Of a DNA stretch of 64,000 bases, positions 36,736 to 44,422 are shown piece by piece. The stretch covers positions 1 through 64,000 of the forward strand of contig JAEEOQ010000137.1 in NCBI GenBank assembly GCA_016284355.1. The letters run 5' to 3'. How positions within the stretch are numbered: position 1 is the stretch's first letter; every line of letters begins with the position of its first letter. This DNA is from Lachnospiraceae bacterium. Its GTDB lineage: Bacteria; Bacillota; Clostridia; Lachnospirales; Lachnospiraceae. The translations under genes and the position numbers were made by a program. A model generated the notes under the pieces. It searched no databases. It was not told where the DNA came from and worked only from the letters and a program-made list of their open reading frames with translations.

Positions 36736-37356
36736 ATGTCAAAACTTGATCTTAATGATGTGGGCAGCGTTCAGTTTGACGTTCTCAAAGAGATAGGTAA
36801 TATCGGTGCGGGAAATGCCACAACAGCCCTTTCACAGATGATCAATACCAAAGTTGATATGCAAGTTCCAAAGGTAGAGCTCCTGGGTTTCCAGGAGCTA
36901 CCTGACATTGTCGGCGGGGCTGAAAAGATTGTCGTTGGCATCCTAGTAAACCTCGAAGGCGATGTGGATGGCATGATGATGTTCATGGTGGACAAAGTCT
37001 GTGCACATAACCTAGTAGATATCCTTATGGGTAAAAAACCAAGTAACGATGATTCTGATTTTGACGAGATTTCCCTTTCTGCACTTCAGGAGATCGGAAA
37101 TATCATAGGAGGCGCTTATCTTAATTCCCTTTCGTCTCTTACAAACCTCGTTATTACAGAGTCGATCCCTTATCTTTCGGTTGATATGGCGGGCGCTATT
37201 CTTTCAGTTCCTGCTATAGAGTTTGGTAAGATTGGAGACAAGGCACTTCTTATTCAGTCTCGTTTCCTTGATGATGATATGTCGGTTGACGGCTTCTTCA
37301 TCCTTATCCCAACCCTTGAATCCTACGATAAGATATTTGGTGCGCTTGGCTTGTAA
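36736..37356 (+). CDS. cheC: CheY-P phosphatase CheC
   Basis: 206 residues, the usual length. Both phosphatase motifs are present: KEIGNIGAGNATTAL (E19/N22) and QEIGNIIGGAYLNSL. CheC dephosphorylates CheY-P and is activated by CheD, the next gene. AAGGAG precedes the ATG two bases after cheW. Confidence 0.95.
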   Translation: MSKLDLNDVGSVQFDVLKEIGNIGAGNATTALSQMINTKVDMQVPKVELLGFQELPDIVGGAEKIVVGILVNLEGDVDGMMMFMVDKVCAHNLVDILMGKKPSNDDSDFDEISLSALQEIGNIIGGAYLNSLSSLTNLVITESIPYLSVDMAGAILSVPAIEFGKIGDKALLIQSRFLDDDMSVDGFFILIPTLESYDKIFGALGL

Positions 37357-37374
37357 AAAGGGGAATATTATTTT

Positions 37375-37860
37375 ATGGGTGTAATGATAAAAGTTGGAAT
37401 GGCAGATCTTAAAGTATGTAAGGCTCCTGATAATCTTACAACCCTTGGACTTGGTTCATGCGTAGGTGCTTCAATCTACGATCCTGTTACCAAGGTTTCA
37501 GGTATGCTTCACTGCATGCTGCCGGATTCCACTAAAATAGCTAATAATCAAAACAGAGCTAAATTTGCTGATTCCGGACTTGATGATCTTATTGCCGACA
37601 TGAAAAAACTTGGGGCGGAACAGAGCAGGCTTGTGGCTAAGATCGCAGGCGGCGCCCAGATGTTTGCATTTTCTGGCAATAACGACATGTTAAGAGTCGG
37701 AGATCGTAACGTAGAAGCTGTTAAGGCAAAGCTTAAGGCCTTGCGTATTCCTATCATAGCGGAAGATACCGGTCTTAATTATGGTCGTACCATTGAGTTT
37801 TACTCAGAGACAGGTAATCTTATTATTAAATCCGTAGGAAAAGAGACTAAGACGATATGA
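37375..37860 (+). CDS. cheD: Receptor glutamine deamidase CheD
   Basis: 161 residues. The catalytic triad is visible as T23, C29 and H46 in TTLGLGSCVGASIYDP and GMLHCMLPD. CheD deamidates receptors and also binds CheC. The start could be 37375 or the ATG at 37384; AAGGGGAATA fits either. The stop overlaps the next start by four bases (ATGA). Confidence 0.95.
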   Translation: MGVMIKVGMADLKVCKAPDNLTTLGLGSCVGASIYDPVTKVSGMLHCMLPDSTKIANNQNRAKFADSGLDDLIADMKKLGAEQSRLVAKIAGGAQMFAFSGNNDMLRVGDRNVEAVKAKLKALRIPIIAEDTGLNYGRTIEFYSETGNLIIKSVGKETKTI

Positions 37861-38168
37861 AGGAAAAGTTTATACCTCTCGTTACGATGCTGTCGGCAGG
37901 CCTTGTTACCTGCCTTATTTGCATATTTAAGCCGATGGACACGATCCCTTCGCTTATCTCTTTGCTTATAACTCTTATTGTGTTTTACATTTTGGGATGT
38001 ATTGCCAAAAAGATAATCAAAAAGCAGGTGGATAAAGCCAACAGAGAGGCAGAAGAGCGTGCAAACCACGAGGAATACTTAAGGCTTAAAGAGCAGGAAG
38101 AACGTGAAGAAGCCGAAAGAGCGGCAAAAGAAGCCGCCGCTGCGGCAGGAGAAGAGTCCGCTTCATAG
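37857..38168 (+). CDS. Small membrane protein with charged coiled-coil tail, unknown function
   Basis: 103 residues, not recognised as a named family. Two hydrophobic helices (about 7-24 and 32-50) are followed by a strongly charged helical tail (about 55-98) rich in E, K, A and R. Start overlaps the cheD stop (ATGA), so it is translationally coupled to chemotaxis genes and precedes fliA. Bacillus has no gene at this point. A small motor, receptor-cluster or sigma-factor-associated membrane protein is possible but unproven. Confidence 0.75.
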   Translation: MKEKFIPLVTMLSAGLVTCLICIFKPMDTIPSLISLLITLIVFYILGCIAKKIIKKQVDKANREAEERANHEEYLRLKEQEEREEAERAAKEAAAAAGEESAS

Positions 38169-38205
38169 TTTTTTGCAAAAATCTTTAATGTAGAGGGTGA
38201 TATAA

Positions 38206-39003
38206 TTGGCTACACAAGTTGATAAAGAGACATTAAGAAATCGGATGTGGGAAGATTATTCCCGTACCCAGGCACCCGAACTTCGTGAAAAACTTATACT
38301 GGAGTATGCGCCGCTTGTTAAGATAATAGCCGGCAGACTCTCCATGTATCTGGGGCGGAACGTCGAATATGACGATCTTTGCGGTTACGGTGTTTTCGGA
38401 CTTATAGATGCCATAGACAAATACAACTATGGCAAGGGAGTCAAGTTTGAAACGTACGCAACCTTGCGTATAAGAGGCGCGATCTTAGACCAGATAAGAA
38501 AAATGGACTGGGTTCCGCGAACGCTTAGAGCAAAACAAAAAAGGCTTGATGAAGCTTACCAAAAGCTTGAAAGCGACCTTGGAAGGCCGCCTGAAGATGA
38601 AGAGCTTGCGGCAGAGCTTGGGGTTTCGGTGGATGAGTTTGAATCCATCCAGGCTGAGACCAATATGAGCAGCATCATTTCACTTGATGATTATCTTGAG
38701 CAGGGAAGTGAGCAGCGTATAGATCCGGAAGGTTCCATAAGCGGCACATCAAGTTACGATCATCCTGAGGATGTTGTTTTTAAAGAAGAACTGAAAGAGA
38801 AACTTGCTGAAGCAATTTCAGAATTATCTGATAAAGAACAGAAAGTAATCGCTCTGTACTTCTACGAGGAGATGACTTTAAAAGAGATCAGCCGTGTGCT
38901 TGACGTATCTGAATCAAGAGTTTGTCAGATCAACAGTAAAGCACTTAAAAAGCTGAAGGAGAAGCTCGGAAAACATATGGATCTATTCACATCACTACTT
39001 TAG
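38206..39003 (+). CDS. fliA: Flagellar sigma factor, sigma-28 (FliA/SigD)
   Basis: 265 residues. Region 2 (VKIIAGRLSMYLGRNVEYDDL, then FETYATLRIRGAILDQIR), region 3 (LGRPPEDEELAAELGVSVDEF) and region 4 (EMTLKEISRVLDVSESRVCQ) are all intact. It directs late flagellar and chemotaxis genes. Start is TTG at 38206 with GAGGGTGAT just upstream; the protein then begins MATQVDKETLRNRMW. No anti-sigma FlgM gene is in the window. Confidence 0.96.
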   Translation: MATQVDKETLRNRMWEDYSRTQAPELREKLILEYAPLVKIIAGRLSMYLGRNVEYDDLCGYGVFGLIDAIDKYNYGKGVKFETYATLRIRGAILDQIRKMDWVPRTLRAKQKRLDEAYQKLESDLGRPPEDEELAAELGVSVDEFESIQAETNMSSIISLDDYLEQGSEQRIDPEGSISGTSSYDHPEDVVFKEELKEKLAEAISELSDKEQKVIALYFYEEMTLKEISRVLDVSESRVCQINSKALKKLKEKLGKHMDLFTSLL

Positions 39004-39015
39004 GGGGATACTAAA

Positions 39016-40614
39016 ATGGTATATAAGAACGCATTTTTTCAGCTCGTTATCAAAGAGGACGGAGTTTATGTAAAAGTATTTCCGGCTCGTAACGGGGGTT
39101 CTGCGCTCAATTTTGATGAATTAACAAATTATTTAAACGTAAAAAAGATAACCTACGACCTTTCAGCACTTCATGCCCAGGTAATAATGGCGCATGAACC
39201 GGCACTGATCAAACTTAACGACGGTAAGACTTATCCGGAAAGTGAGAAGCTTATTGTCCATGTCAGCCCGGATAAGATGGAGGCCGTAGGTCGTTTTATT
39301 GCTCCGAGTACGGGGGGTAAACCTACAAATAAGGACGAGATCTTATCAGATCTTAACTTCCTTAATATTAAATTCGGTATTGATGAAAAAGCGATTGAAA
39401 ATTATCTTGCAAACAGGGAGTACTGCACAGATATAGTACTTGCAAAGGGAAAGCCTGTAAGGCAGGGACACGACGCTGTCATTACATATCATTTCAAAAC
39501 AGACCGTACCAGCAAGCCTCGTGTAAATGAGGATGGTTCCGTTGATTTCCATGACCTTGATATGATCAGCAAGGTAGAGAAAGGGGACGTTCTTGCTACT
39601 CTTGAAAAAGAGGATGAGGGTGATCCGGGAAAGAACGTATATGGCGATATCTTAAAGCCTGCCACTGTTAAACATCTTGTTCTTCGTCACGGAAAAAACA
39701 TTACTGTTTCTGAAGACGGACTTACCATGACTACCGATGTTTCGGGTCATGTTATGCTTGAAAACGATCAGGTCTTTGTATCAAATACTTACGAAGTTCC
39801 TGCAAATGTAGATAACTCAACGGGTGACATCGAATACGACGGAAACGTTGAGGTAAAAGGCAACGTTATCACAGGCTTTTCTGTTAAAGCTTCGGGTGAT
39901 GTTATTGTTAACGGCGTTGTAGAGGGTGCGCGTATTGAGGCCGGTGGCCAGATAATCTTAAAACGCGGCGTTCAGGGCATGGAAAAGGCCGTGCTTACCG
40001 CCGGAAGCAATGTTATAAGCAAATTTATTGAAAGCGCCAAGGTTAAGTCTGGAGGCTATGTTACGGCAGATGCCATCATGCACAGCGAAGTTATCGCAAA
40101 GGGAGACGTTAACGTAGAAGGAAAGAAGGGCTTTGTAACAGGCGGTCTTATCAGAAGCGGAAGCGCTATAAATGTCAAGACTGCAGGCTCAAACATGGGT
40201 ACAAAAACTGTTCTTGAGGTTGGTATCGATCCTGCGAAGATTGACGAATACTACCTTCTTGAAAAGAAGATAGAAGAGGGTGAAAAAGAAAAGCTGCAGG
40301 GAATCCAGCTTATTACTCTCTTTAAGAAAAAGCTTGATAAGGGCGAAACTCTTGCGCCGGATAAAATGCTTCAGTATAAGATGGCTGTTAACGGAGCAAG
40401 AAAGATCCAGGCAGAGATCGATGAGGCCAAAGCCCGTCATGAGGCGCTTAAGGCCGAGATGGAGAGCTTTAACAGAGGCTATGTTGTTGTCAGAGGCACT
40501 GCATATAACGGCGTTAAGATCTCTATTTCAAATGCGATCTACTATGTGAAAAAAGACATGGAGTATTGCAGGTTTGTAAAGGAAGGCGCTGACGTTAAAC
40601 TGGCTAATGTATAG
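39016..40614 (+). CDS. FapA/DUF342 family polymer-forming protein
   Basis: 532 residues. After an N-terminal region comes the FapA domain, with a repetitive right-handed beta-helix-like core (about 265-390: DGNVEVKGNVITGFSVKASG, then DVIVNGVVEGARIEAGGQII) and a C-terminal coiled coil (about 405-485). FapA-like proteins are common after sigma-28 genes in Firmicutes, but their role is poorly known. AGGGGG precedes the ATG, 12 bases after fliA. Confidence 0.85.
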   Translation: MVYKNAFFQLVIKEDGVYVKVFPARNGGSALNFDELTNYLNVKKITYDLSALHAQVIMAHEPALIKLNDGKTYPESEKLIVHVSPDKMEAVGRFIAPSTGGKPTNKDEILSDLNFLNIKFGIDEKAIENYLANREYCTDIVLAKGKPVRQGHDAVITYHFKTDRTSKPRVNEDGSVDFHDLDMISKVEKGDVLATLEKEDEGDPGKNVYGDILKPATVKHLVLRHGKNITVSEDGLTMTTDVSGHVMLENDQVFVSNTYEVPANVDNSTGDIEYDGNVEVKGNVITGFSVKASGDVIVNGVVEGARIEAGGQIILKRGVQGMEKAVLTAGSNVISKFIESAKVKSGGYVTADAIMHSEVIAKGDVNVEGKKGFVTGGLIRSGSAINVKTAGSNMGTKTVLEVGIDPAKIDEYYLLEKKIEEGEKEKLQGIQLITLFKKKLDKGETLAPDKMLQYKMAVNGARKIQAEIDEAKARHEALKAEMESFNRGYVVVRGTAYNGVKISISNAIYYVKKDMEYCRFVKEGADVKLANV

Positions 40615-40646
40615 CAGTGAAAAAGCACCCTTAAAGGAGGTTAAGT

Positions 40647-40970
40647 ATGCCTATACAGGGAATAGATAACATGCTGATAGCTCCGCGTACAGAAACTGCG
40701 GCAAAGCCTGCTCATCAGGAAGTGGTGAAGGCTGCTCATGATCAGGTCTATCTTAATGGTGAAATGGAAAGAACCGATACCAGAAAGTCTGAGACCACCA
40801 CAGGAGTAACCGAAACCGATGAAAAGCGCGAAAGATTTGATGCCAAAGACAAAGGTAGCAATTCTTACGAGCACGAGCAGCAGGAAAGAAAGCGTAAAAA
40901 AGAGGAAGAGGAAAAAGAAATAAGGGAAAAGGCCGGTATCGGTGGCCACATTTTTGATATTAAGATATAG
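40647..40970 (+). CDS. Small, highly charged flagellar-locus protein, unknown
   Basis: 107 residues, no known family. The centre and end are hydrophilic, with many E, K, D and R (about 70-98), probably helical or disordered; the C-terminus closes with a hydrophobic GIGGHIFDIKI. No signal peptide or membrane helix. AAAGGAGG precedes the ATG, making it a well-translated gene. It lies between fapA-like and swrB-like genes. Confidence 0.75.
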   Translation: MPIQGIDNMLIAPRTETAAKPAHQEVVKAAHDQVYLNGEMERTDTRKSETTTGVTETDEKRERFDAKDKGSNSYEHEQQERKRKKEEEEKEIREKAGIGGHIFDIKI

Positions 40971-40984
40971 GAGTTTTTGGTGGG

Positions 40985-41746
40985 ATGAGTTTGACTGACA
41001 TAATTATGATCGCTATTGGGCTTGTTTGCGTTCTTGTAAGCTTCTTTTTAAGCGATAAGATAGGCGGCAGCAAAAAGGCTGAGGAAAAGGCCTTTGAGGA
41101 AATGAGAGAAAAATTTCAAAACAAGCTCCTTGAAGAGGAGAACCTTGAGCTCCTTTTTTCAAGAGTTGAGGATTCTTTCAAGGAAAAGACCGAAGAGCTT
41201 GCACTTGAAGCACTGGAAGATTTTAAGAGCAGGATCGCCACTATTTCAAATGAGAAGATCATCGAGTTTGATGATTATACGGCGGAAGGGCTTGAAAAGA
41301 TCAATCAGAATCATACAGAAGTTGTTTTCCTTTACGATATGCTTAAGGAAAAGGAGAGTACTCTTAAAGATTTTTCCGCAAAGCTTGATGCAGCCCGTCA
41401 GGGACTTAATGAGACCATTGAAAAAGCGGCAAGCGTTACAAAGGAAACAAAAGAGAATATCGGCGAGATTGCCGTAGTTGATGAAAAAGAAGTCGCAATT
41501 CCTAAGAAGATAGTAAAGAAAACAAGCACCAAAAAGAGTGAGAAGAGCGAGAAGACGCCGGCAGTTAAAAAGATCGCAAATACCGATACTTCTTCCGTTT
41601 CTTTTGCGGGAGACTCTGCAAATAAGAACGATAAGATCTTAGAGCTTTACAATAAAGGCAAATCCGTTGTTGAGATCTCAAAGATCTTAGGCCTTGGTCA
41701 GGGCGAGGTTAAGCTTGTTATCGATCTTTTTAAAAATGCTAAATAG
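40985..41746 (+). CDS. SwrB/YlxL-position membrane protein (DUF6115-like)
   Basis: 253 residues: one N-terminal membrane helix (about 4-22), a long coiled coil (about 30-160), a lysine-rich linker, and a C-terminal helix-turn-helix-like segment (KILELYNKGKSVVEISKILG). Bacillus swrB has the same position after sigD and the same plan, and activates flagellar export-gate assembly. Equivalence is inferred from position and layout, not from clear sequence identity. Confidence 0.75.
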   Translation: MSLTDIIMIAIGLVCVLVSFFLSDKIGGSKKAEEKAFEEMREKFQNKLLEEENLELLFSRVEDSFKEKTEELALEALEDFKSRIATISNEKIIEFDDYTAEGLEKINQNHTEVVFLYDMLKEKESTLKDFSAKLDAARQGLNETIEKAASVTKETKENIGEIAVVDEKEVAIPKKIVKKTSTKKSEKSEKTPAVKKIANTDTSSVSFAGDSANKNDKILELYNKGKSVVEISKILGLGQGEVKLVIDLFKNAK

Positions 41747-41758
41747 GAACGAGATAAG

Positions 41759-42475
41759 ATGAATAAATATTTACTTAGAGGTTTTGGTGTTGGCTGCGTG
41801 TTTGCGGCTGTGTTGCTTTTTCTTATCAATAAGCCAAAGCCTGTAACAGATGATGAGATCATATCAAAGGCAAAGAGCCTTGGTATGGTCACAAGTGAAG
41901 AACTTGAAGAAAAGCTTAAGGAAGAAAGACTTAATGCCATAAAGGAGTCTTTAAACAGGGACAGCGAGGATTCTAAGGAACAGCCTGCCGCAGAAGCAGA
42001 GCCTGTTACAGAAACAGAGCCTGATAAAGAAAACGAGCCTGAAAAAGAGCCCGGGGAGACACCTGAAGAACCTGTAGAATCTGTAGAAGAGCCGGCAGAA
42101 GAACCCGTAGAAGAAATTGAACCGGCGGAAGAGCCTGCAAAAGAGCCTGCCAACGAACCGGTAAAGGAGCCTGTAGAAGATCCTGAGCCTGTAAAAGAAA
42201 CTCCGGAAGAACCTGCGGAAGAACCGGCAGAAGATGATGATGACCATGATGATGTAGATAATCCTTTTGACGTGTATTACAAGCTTACCATAAGCCGTGG
42301 TATGAGCTCTGAGAAGGTTTCTGCCACTCTTGAAGCTGCGGGAGTTATAGGCTCTGCCGCAGACTTTAACTCATATCTTGTAAGAAACGGAAAGTCATCC
42401 GTTATTAATGTGGGCGTATTTGATATCCCGTACGATTCGGATTACGATGTTATCGCTGATATCATTACAAAGTAA
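41759..42475 (+). CDS. Membrane-anchored protein with Glu/Pro stalk and MltG-like domain
   Basis: 238 residues. A membrane helix (about 5-23) is followed by a short helical part, then a stalk of about 100 residues built of imperfect EEP/EPV repeats (about 75-165), an acidic DDDDHDD patch, and a small C-terminal domain (about 172-238: YKLTISRGMSSEKVSATLEAAGVI written as YKLTISRGMSSEKVSATLEA then AGVI) resembling the LysM-like N-terminal module of MltG/YceG transglycosylases. No catalytic domain is present. The stalk could span the wall and place the domain on peptidoglycan. Last gene of the flagellar locus. Confidence 0.75.
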   Translation: MNKYLLRGFGVGCVFAAVLLFLINKPKPVTDDEIISKAKSLGMVTSEELEEKLKEERLNAIKESLNRDSEDSKEQPAAEAEPVTETEPDKENEPEKEPGETPEEPVESVEEPAEEPVEEIEPAEEPAKEPANEPVKEPVEDPEPVKETPEEPAEEPAEDDDDHDDVDNPFDVYYKLTISRGMSSEKVSATLEAAGVIGSAADFNSYLVRNGKSSVINVGVFDIPYDSDYDVIADIITK

Positions 42476-42488
42476 TAAGACTTTAATT

Positions 42489-42516
42489 AGCTGCCGATAT
42501 ATTCGGCGGCTTTTTT
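42489..42516 (+). terminator. Terminator of the flagellar locus
   Basis: AGCTGCCGA (42489-42497) pairs with TCGGCGGCT (42503-42511, one G-U), followed by six Ts. It lies 13 bases after the last flagellar-locus gene. Confidence 0.85.
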
Positions 42517-42521
42517 ATAAC

Positions 42522-42550
42522 TTGACATTTTAAGACGGCTTTATTATAAT
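42522..42550 (+). promoter_or_regulatory. Perfect consensus sigma-A promoter of the ABC-F gene
   Basis: TTGACA (42522-42527), exactly 17 bases, TATAAT (42545-42550). It starts only six bases after the flagellar terminator. Confidence 0.9.
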
Positions 42551-42586
42551 CTTGAATACTTATGAAAATATTTAGGTGAGGAATAT

Positions 42587-44137
42587 ATGATTCTTTCTGT
42601 AGAAAATCTGTCCCACGGTTTTGGAGACAGAGCTATTTTTAAAAATGTTTCCTTCAGACTCCTTAAGGGCGAACATATCGGTCTTGTGGGGGCAAACGGT
42701 GAAGGAAAGTCCACTTTTATGAATATAATCACAGGTAAGCTTGAACCTGATGAGGGAAAGGTTACCTGGGCTAAAAATGTTAAGGTTGGCTACCTTGATC
42801 AGCATACGGTTCTTGAAAAAGGTATGAGTATCAGAGATGTGCTTAAAAGTGCCTATGCCTCTCTTTTTGAGATGGAAGAGAAGATGAACCGTCTTTGCGA
42901 TGAGATGGGAAGTGCAGATGATAGCAAGATAGAAGAGATGATGGCAGAGTTTGCTGAGATCCAGGAGATGCTGGATGCCCACGACTTTTATGTTATCGAT
43001 TCCAAGATAGACGAGATCTCAAGAGCCTTCGGTCTTGATGCTCTTGGCCTTGACAGCGACGTAACAGAGCTTTCGGGAGGCCAGAGAACCAAGATCCTTC
43101 TTGCAAAGCTCCTTCTTGAAAAGCCTGACATCCTTCTTCTTGACGAGCCTACTAACTACCTTGACGCAGAGCATATTATCTGGCTTAAGAGATACCTGCA
43201 GGAATATGAGAATGCATTTATCCTTATTTCTCACGATATTCCTTTCCTTAATGATGTTGTAAATCTTATCTACCACATGGATCATCAGGAGCTTAACAGA
43301 TATGTGGGTAATTATGATAAGTTTGAAGAGGTTTACGCCGTAAAGAAAGAACAGCAGGAAGCTGCTTACAGAAGACAGCAGGCTGAGATAGCAGAGCTTA
43401 AAGACTTTGTGGCCCGTAACAAGGCGAGAGTCTCTACGCGTAATATGGCTATGAGCCGCCAAAAGAAGCTTGATAAGATGGATATAATCGAGCTTGATAA
43501 GGAAAAGCCAAAGCCTGAGTTTAATTTCAGGGTCGGCCGCACCGCAGGCAAATACATATTTACCACAAAAGATCTTGTTATAGGCTATGAAGAGCCCCTT
43601 TCTACTCCTATCAATCTTTCTATGGAGCGCGGGGAAAAGATCGTGGTAAAGGGAGCAAACGGTATAGGAAAGACCACTCTTTTAAAGAGCCTTCTTGGTC
43701 TTATCAAGCCGATAAGCGGTTTTGTCAACCCCGGAGACTACCTTGAGATAGGTTATTTTGAGCAGGAGCTTAAGATAGAAGAAGATATTACCTGTCTTCA
43801 GGAAATCTGGAACGAATTCCCGTCCTTTACCCAGTATGAGGTAAGAAGTGCTCTTGCTAAATGCGGACTTACCACAAAGCATATCGAGAGCCTTACAAGA
43901 GTGTTATCGGGCGGCGAGCAGGCAAAGGTGAGACTTTGCAAGCTTATTAACAGAGATACAAATGTGCTTGTACTTGACGAGCCTACAAACCATCTTGATG
44001 TTGATGCAAAAGATGAACTTAAGCGTGCGCTTAAAGAGTATAAGGGCAGTATTATCATGGTCTGCCATGAGCCTGATTTTTACGAGGACTTTGCAACAAG
44101 AGTCATTGATGCAAGCGAGTTTTCAACAAGAAAATAA
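42587..44137 (+). CDS. ABC-F family ATPase
   Basis: 516 residues with two ABC domains and no membrane segments. Domain 1: Walker A GANGEGKST, signature LSGGQRTK, Walker B LLLDEPTNYLD. Domain 2: GANGIGKTT, LSGGEQAK, LVLDEPTNHLD. The inter-domain linker (about 235-310) is the charged P-site tRNA interaction motif region. ABC-F proteins act on ribosomes, as translation factors or as antibiotic protection. It resembles the housekeeping YbiT/YkpA type more than known resistance factors, but this cannot be settled by eye. Single-gene unit with its own promoter and terminator. Confidence 0.9.
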   Translation: MILSVENLSHGFGDRAIFKNVSFRLLKGEHIGLVGANGEGKSTFMNIITGKLEPDEGKVTWAKNVKVGYLDQHTVLEKGMSIRDVLKSAYASLFEMEEKMNRLCDEMGSADDSKIEEMMAEFAEIQEMLDAHDFYVIDSKIDEISRAFGLDALGLDSDVTELSGGQRTKILLAKLLLEKPDILLLDEPTNYLDAEHIIWLKRYLQEYENAFILISHDIPFLNDVVNLIYHMDHQELNRYVGNYDKFEEVYAVKKEQQEAAYRRQQAEIAELKDFVARNKARVSTRNMAMSRQKKLDKMDIIELDKEKPKPEFNFRVGRTAGKYIFTTKDLVIGYEEPLSTPINLSMERGEKIVVKGANGIGKTTLLKSLLGLIKPISGFVNPGDYLEIGYFEQELKIEEDITCLQEIWNEFPSFTQYEVRSALAKCGLTTKHIESLTRVLSGGEQAKVRLCKLINRDTNVLVLDEPTNHLDVDAKDELKRALKEYKGSIIMVCHEPDFYEDFATRVIDASEFSTRK

Positions 44138-44145
44138 ATGATTTA

Positions 44146-44198
44146 TCGGCCAAAGGGTTGCTTTTTATTTAAAAGTTTCCTTTTGGCTGATTTTTTTT
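44146..44198 (+). terminator. Terminator after the ABC-F gene
   Basis: TCGGCCAAAGG (44146-44156) pairs imperfectly with CCTTTTGGCTGA (44179-44190), followed by eight Ts. Confidence 0.75.
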
Positions 44199-44422
44199 AT
44201 AAAAAAGTCACAAAAATTGTTAATGTTTTGCTGTTAAATGTCGATATGTCTTATGTAATGGATACATATGTAAAGATATATCATTTCGGCCTTGAGACCT
44301 TGCTTAGGTCACACAGAGAAATGTGCACCATGACTGCCTGATTGGTGCAAACGGGACTTTACATGGGTATGCATTTTACGTGCATGCTTTTTTTGTATCC
44401 ATCTATAAGATGGAGGTCGCGT
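44199..44422 (+). promoter_or_regulatory. Structured 5' leader of the secreted-protein pair
   Basis: A possible promoter (TTGCTG 44228-44233, 18 bases, TATGTA 44252-44257) opens a leader with successive hairpins: GACCT/AGGTC (44296-44310), GCACCA/TGGTGC (44325-44348), a terminator-like hairpin with a T-run (44367-44394), and TCCATC-tataa-GATGGA (44399-44415), which contains part of the GGAGG ribosome site. This arrangement suggests attenuation or a ligand-sensing RNA. It does not match the c-di-GMP, glycine or THF riboswitch consensus as I remember them. Confidence 0.45.
44367..44394 (+). terminator. Attenuator-like terminator in the leader
   Basis: GTATGCA (44367-44373) pairs with TGCATGC (44381-44387, one G-U), followed by seven Ts. 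It ends 28 bases before the ATG at 44423, so it would stop transcription before the gene unless prevented. Confidence 0.65.

Noticed and set aside
42473-42500. Sigma-28-like TAAT-N16-GCCGATAT at the end of the flagellar locus
   Set aside because: The perfect -10 octamer is part of the terminator stem, and a consensus sigma-A promoter follows at once; judged coincidence.
44138-44341. A 67-codon frame after the ABC-F gene
   Set aside because: It runs through the terminator and hairpins of the leader, starts on the terminator arm and lacks a ribosome site.
44290-44390. Possible c-di-GMP-I (GEMM) riboswitch before the secreted-protein genes
   Set aside because: The GCAAAC and GGGAC pieces are present but not the conserved GEMM core order; kept only as an unclassified structured leader.
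44342-44422. Longer start for the 816-residue secreted protein
   Set aside because: The extension reads through a terminator hairpin and would place 27 residues before a normal signal peptide.
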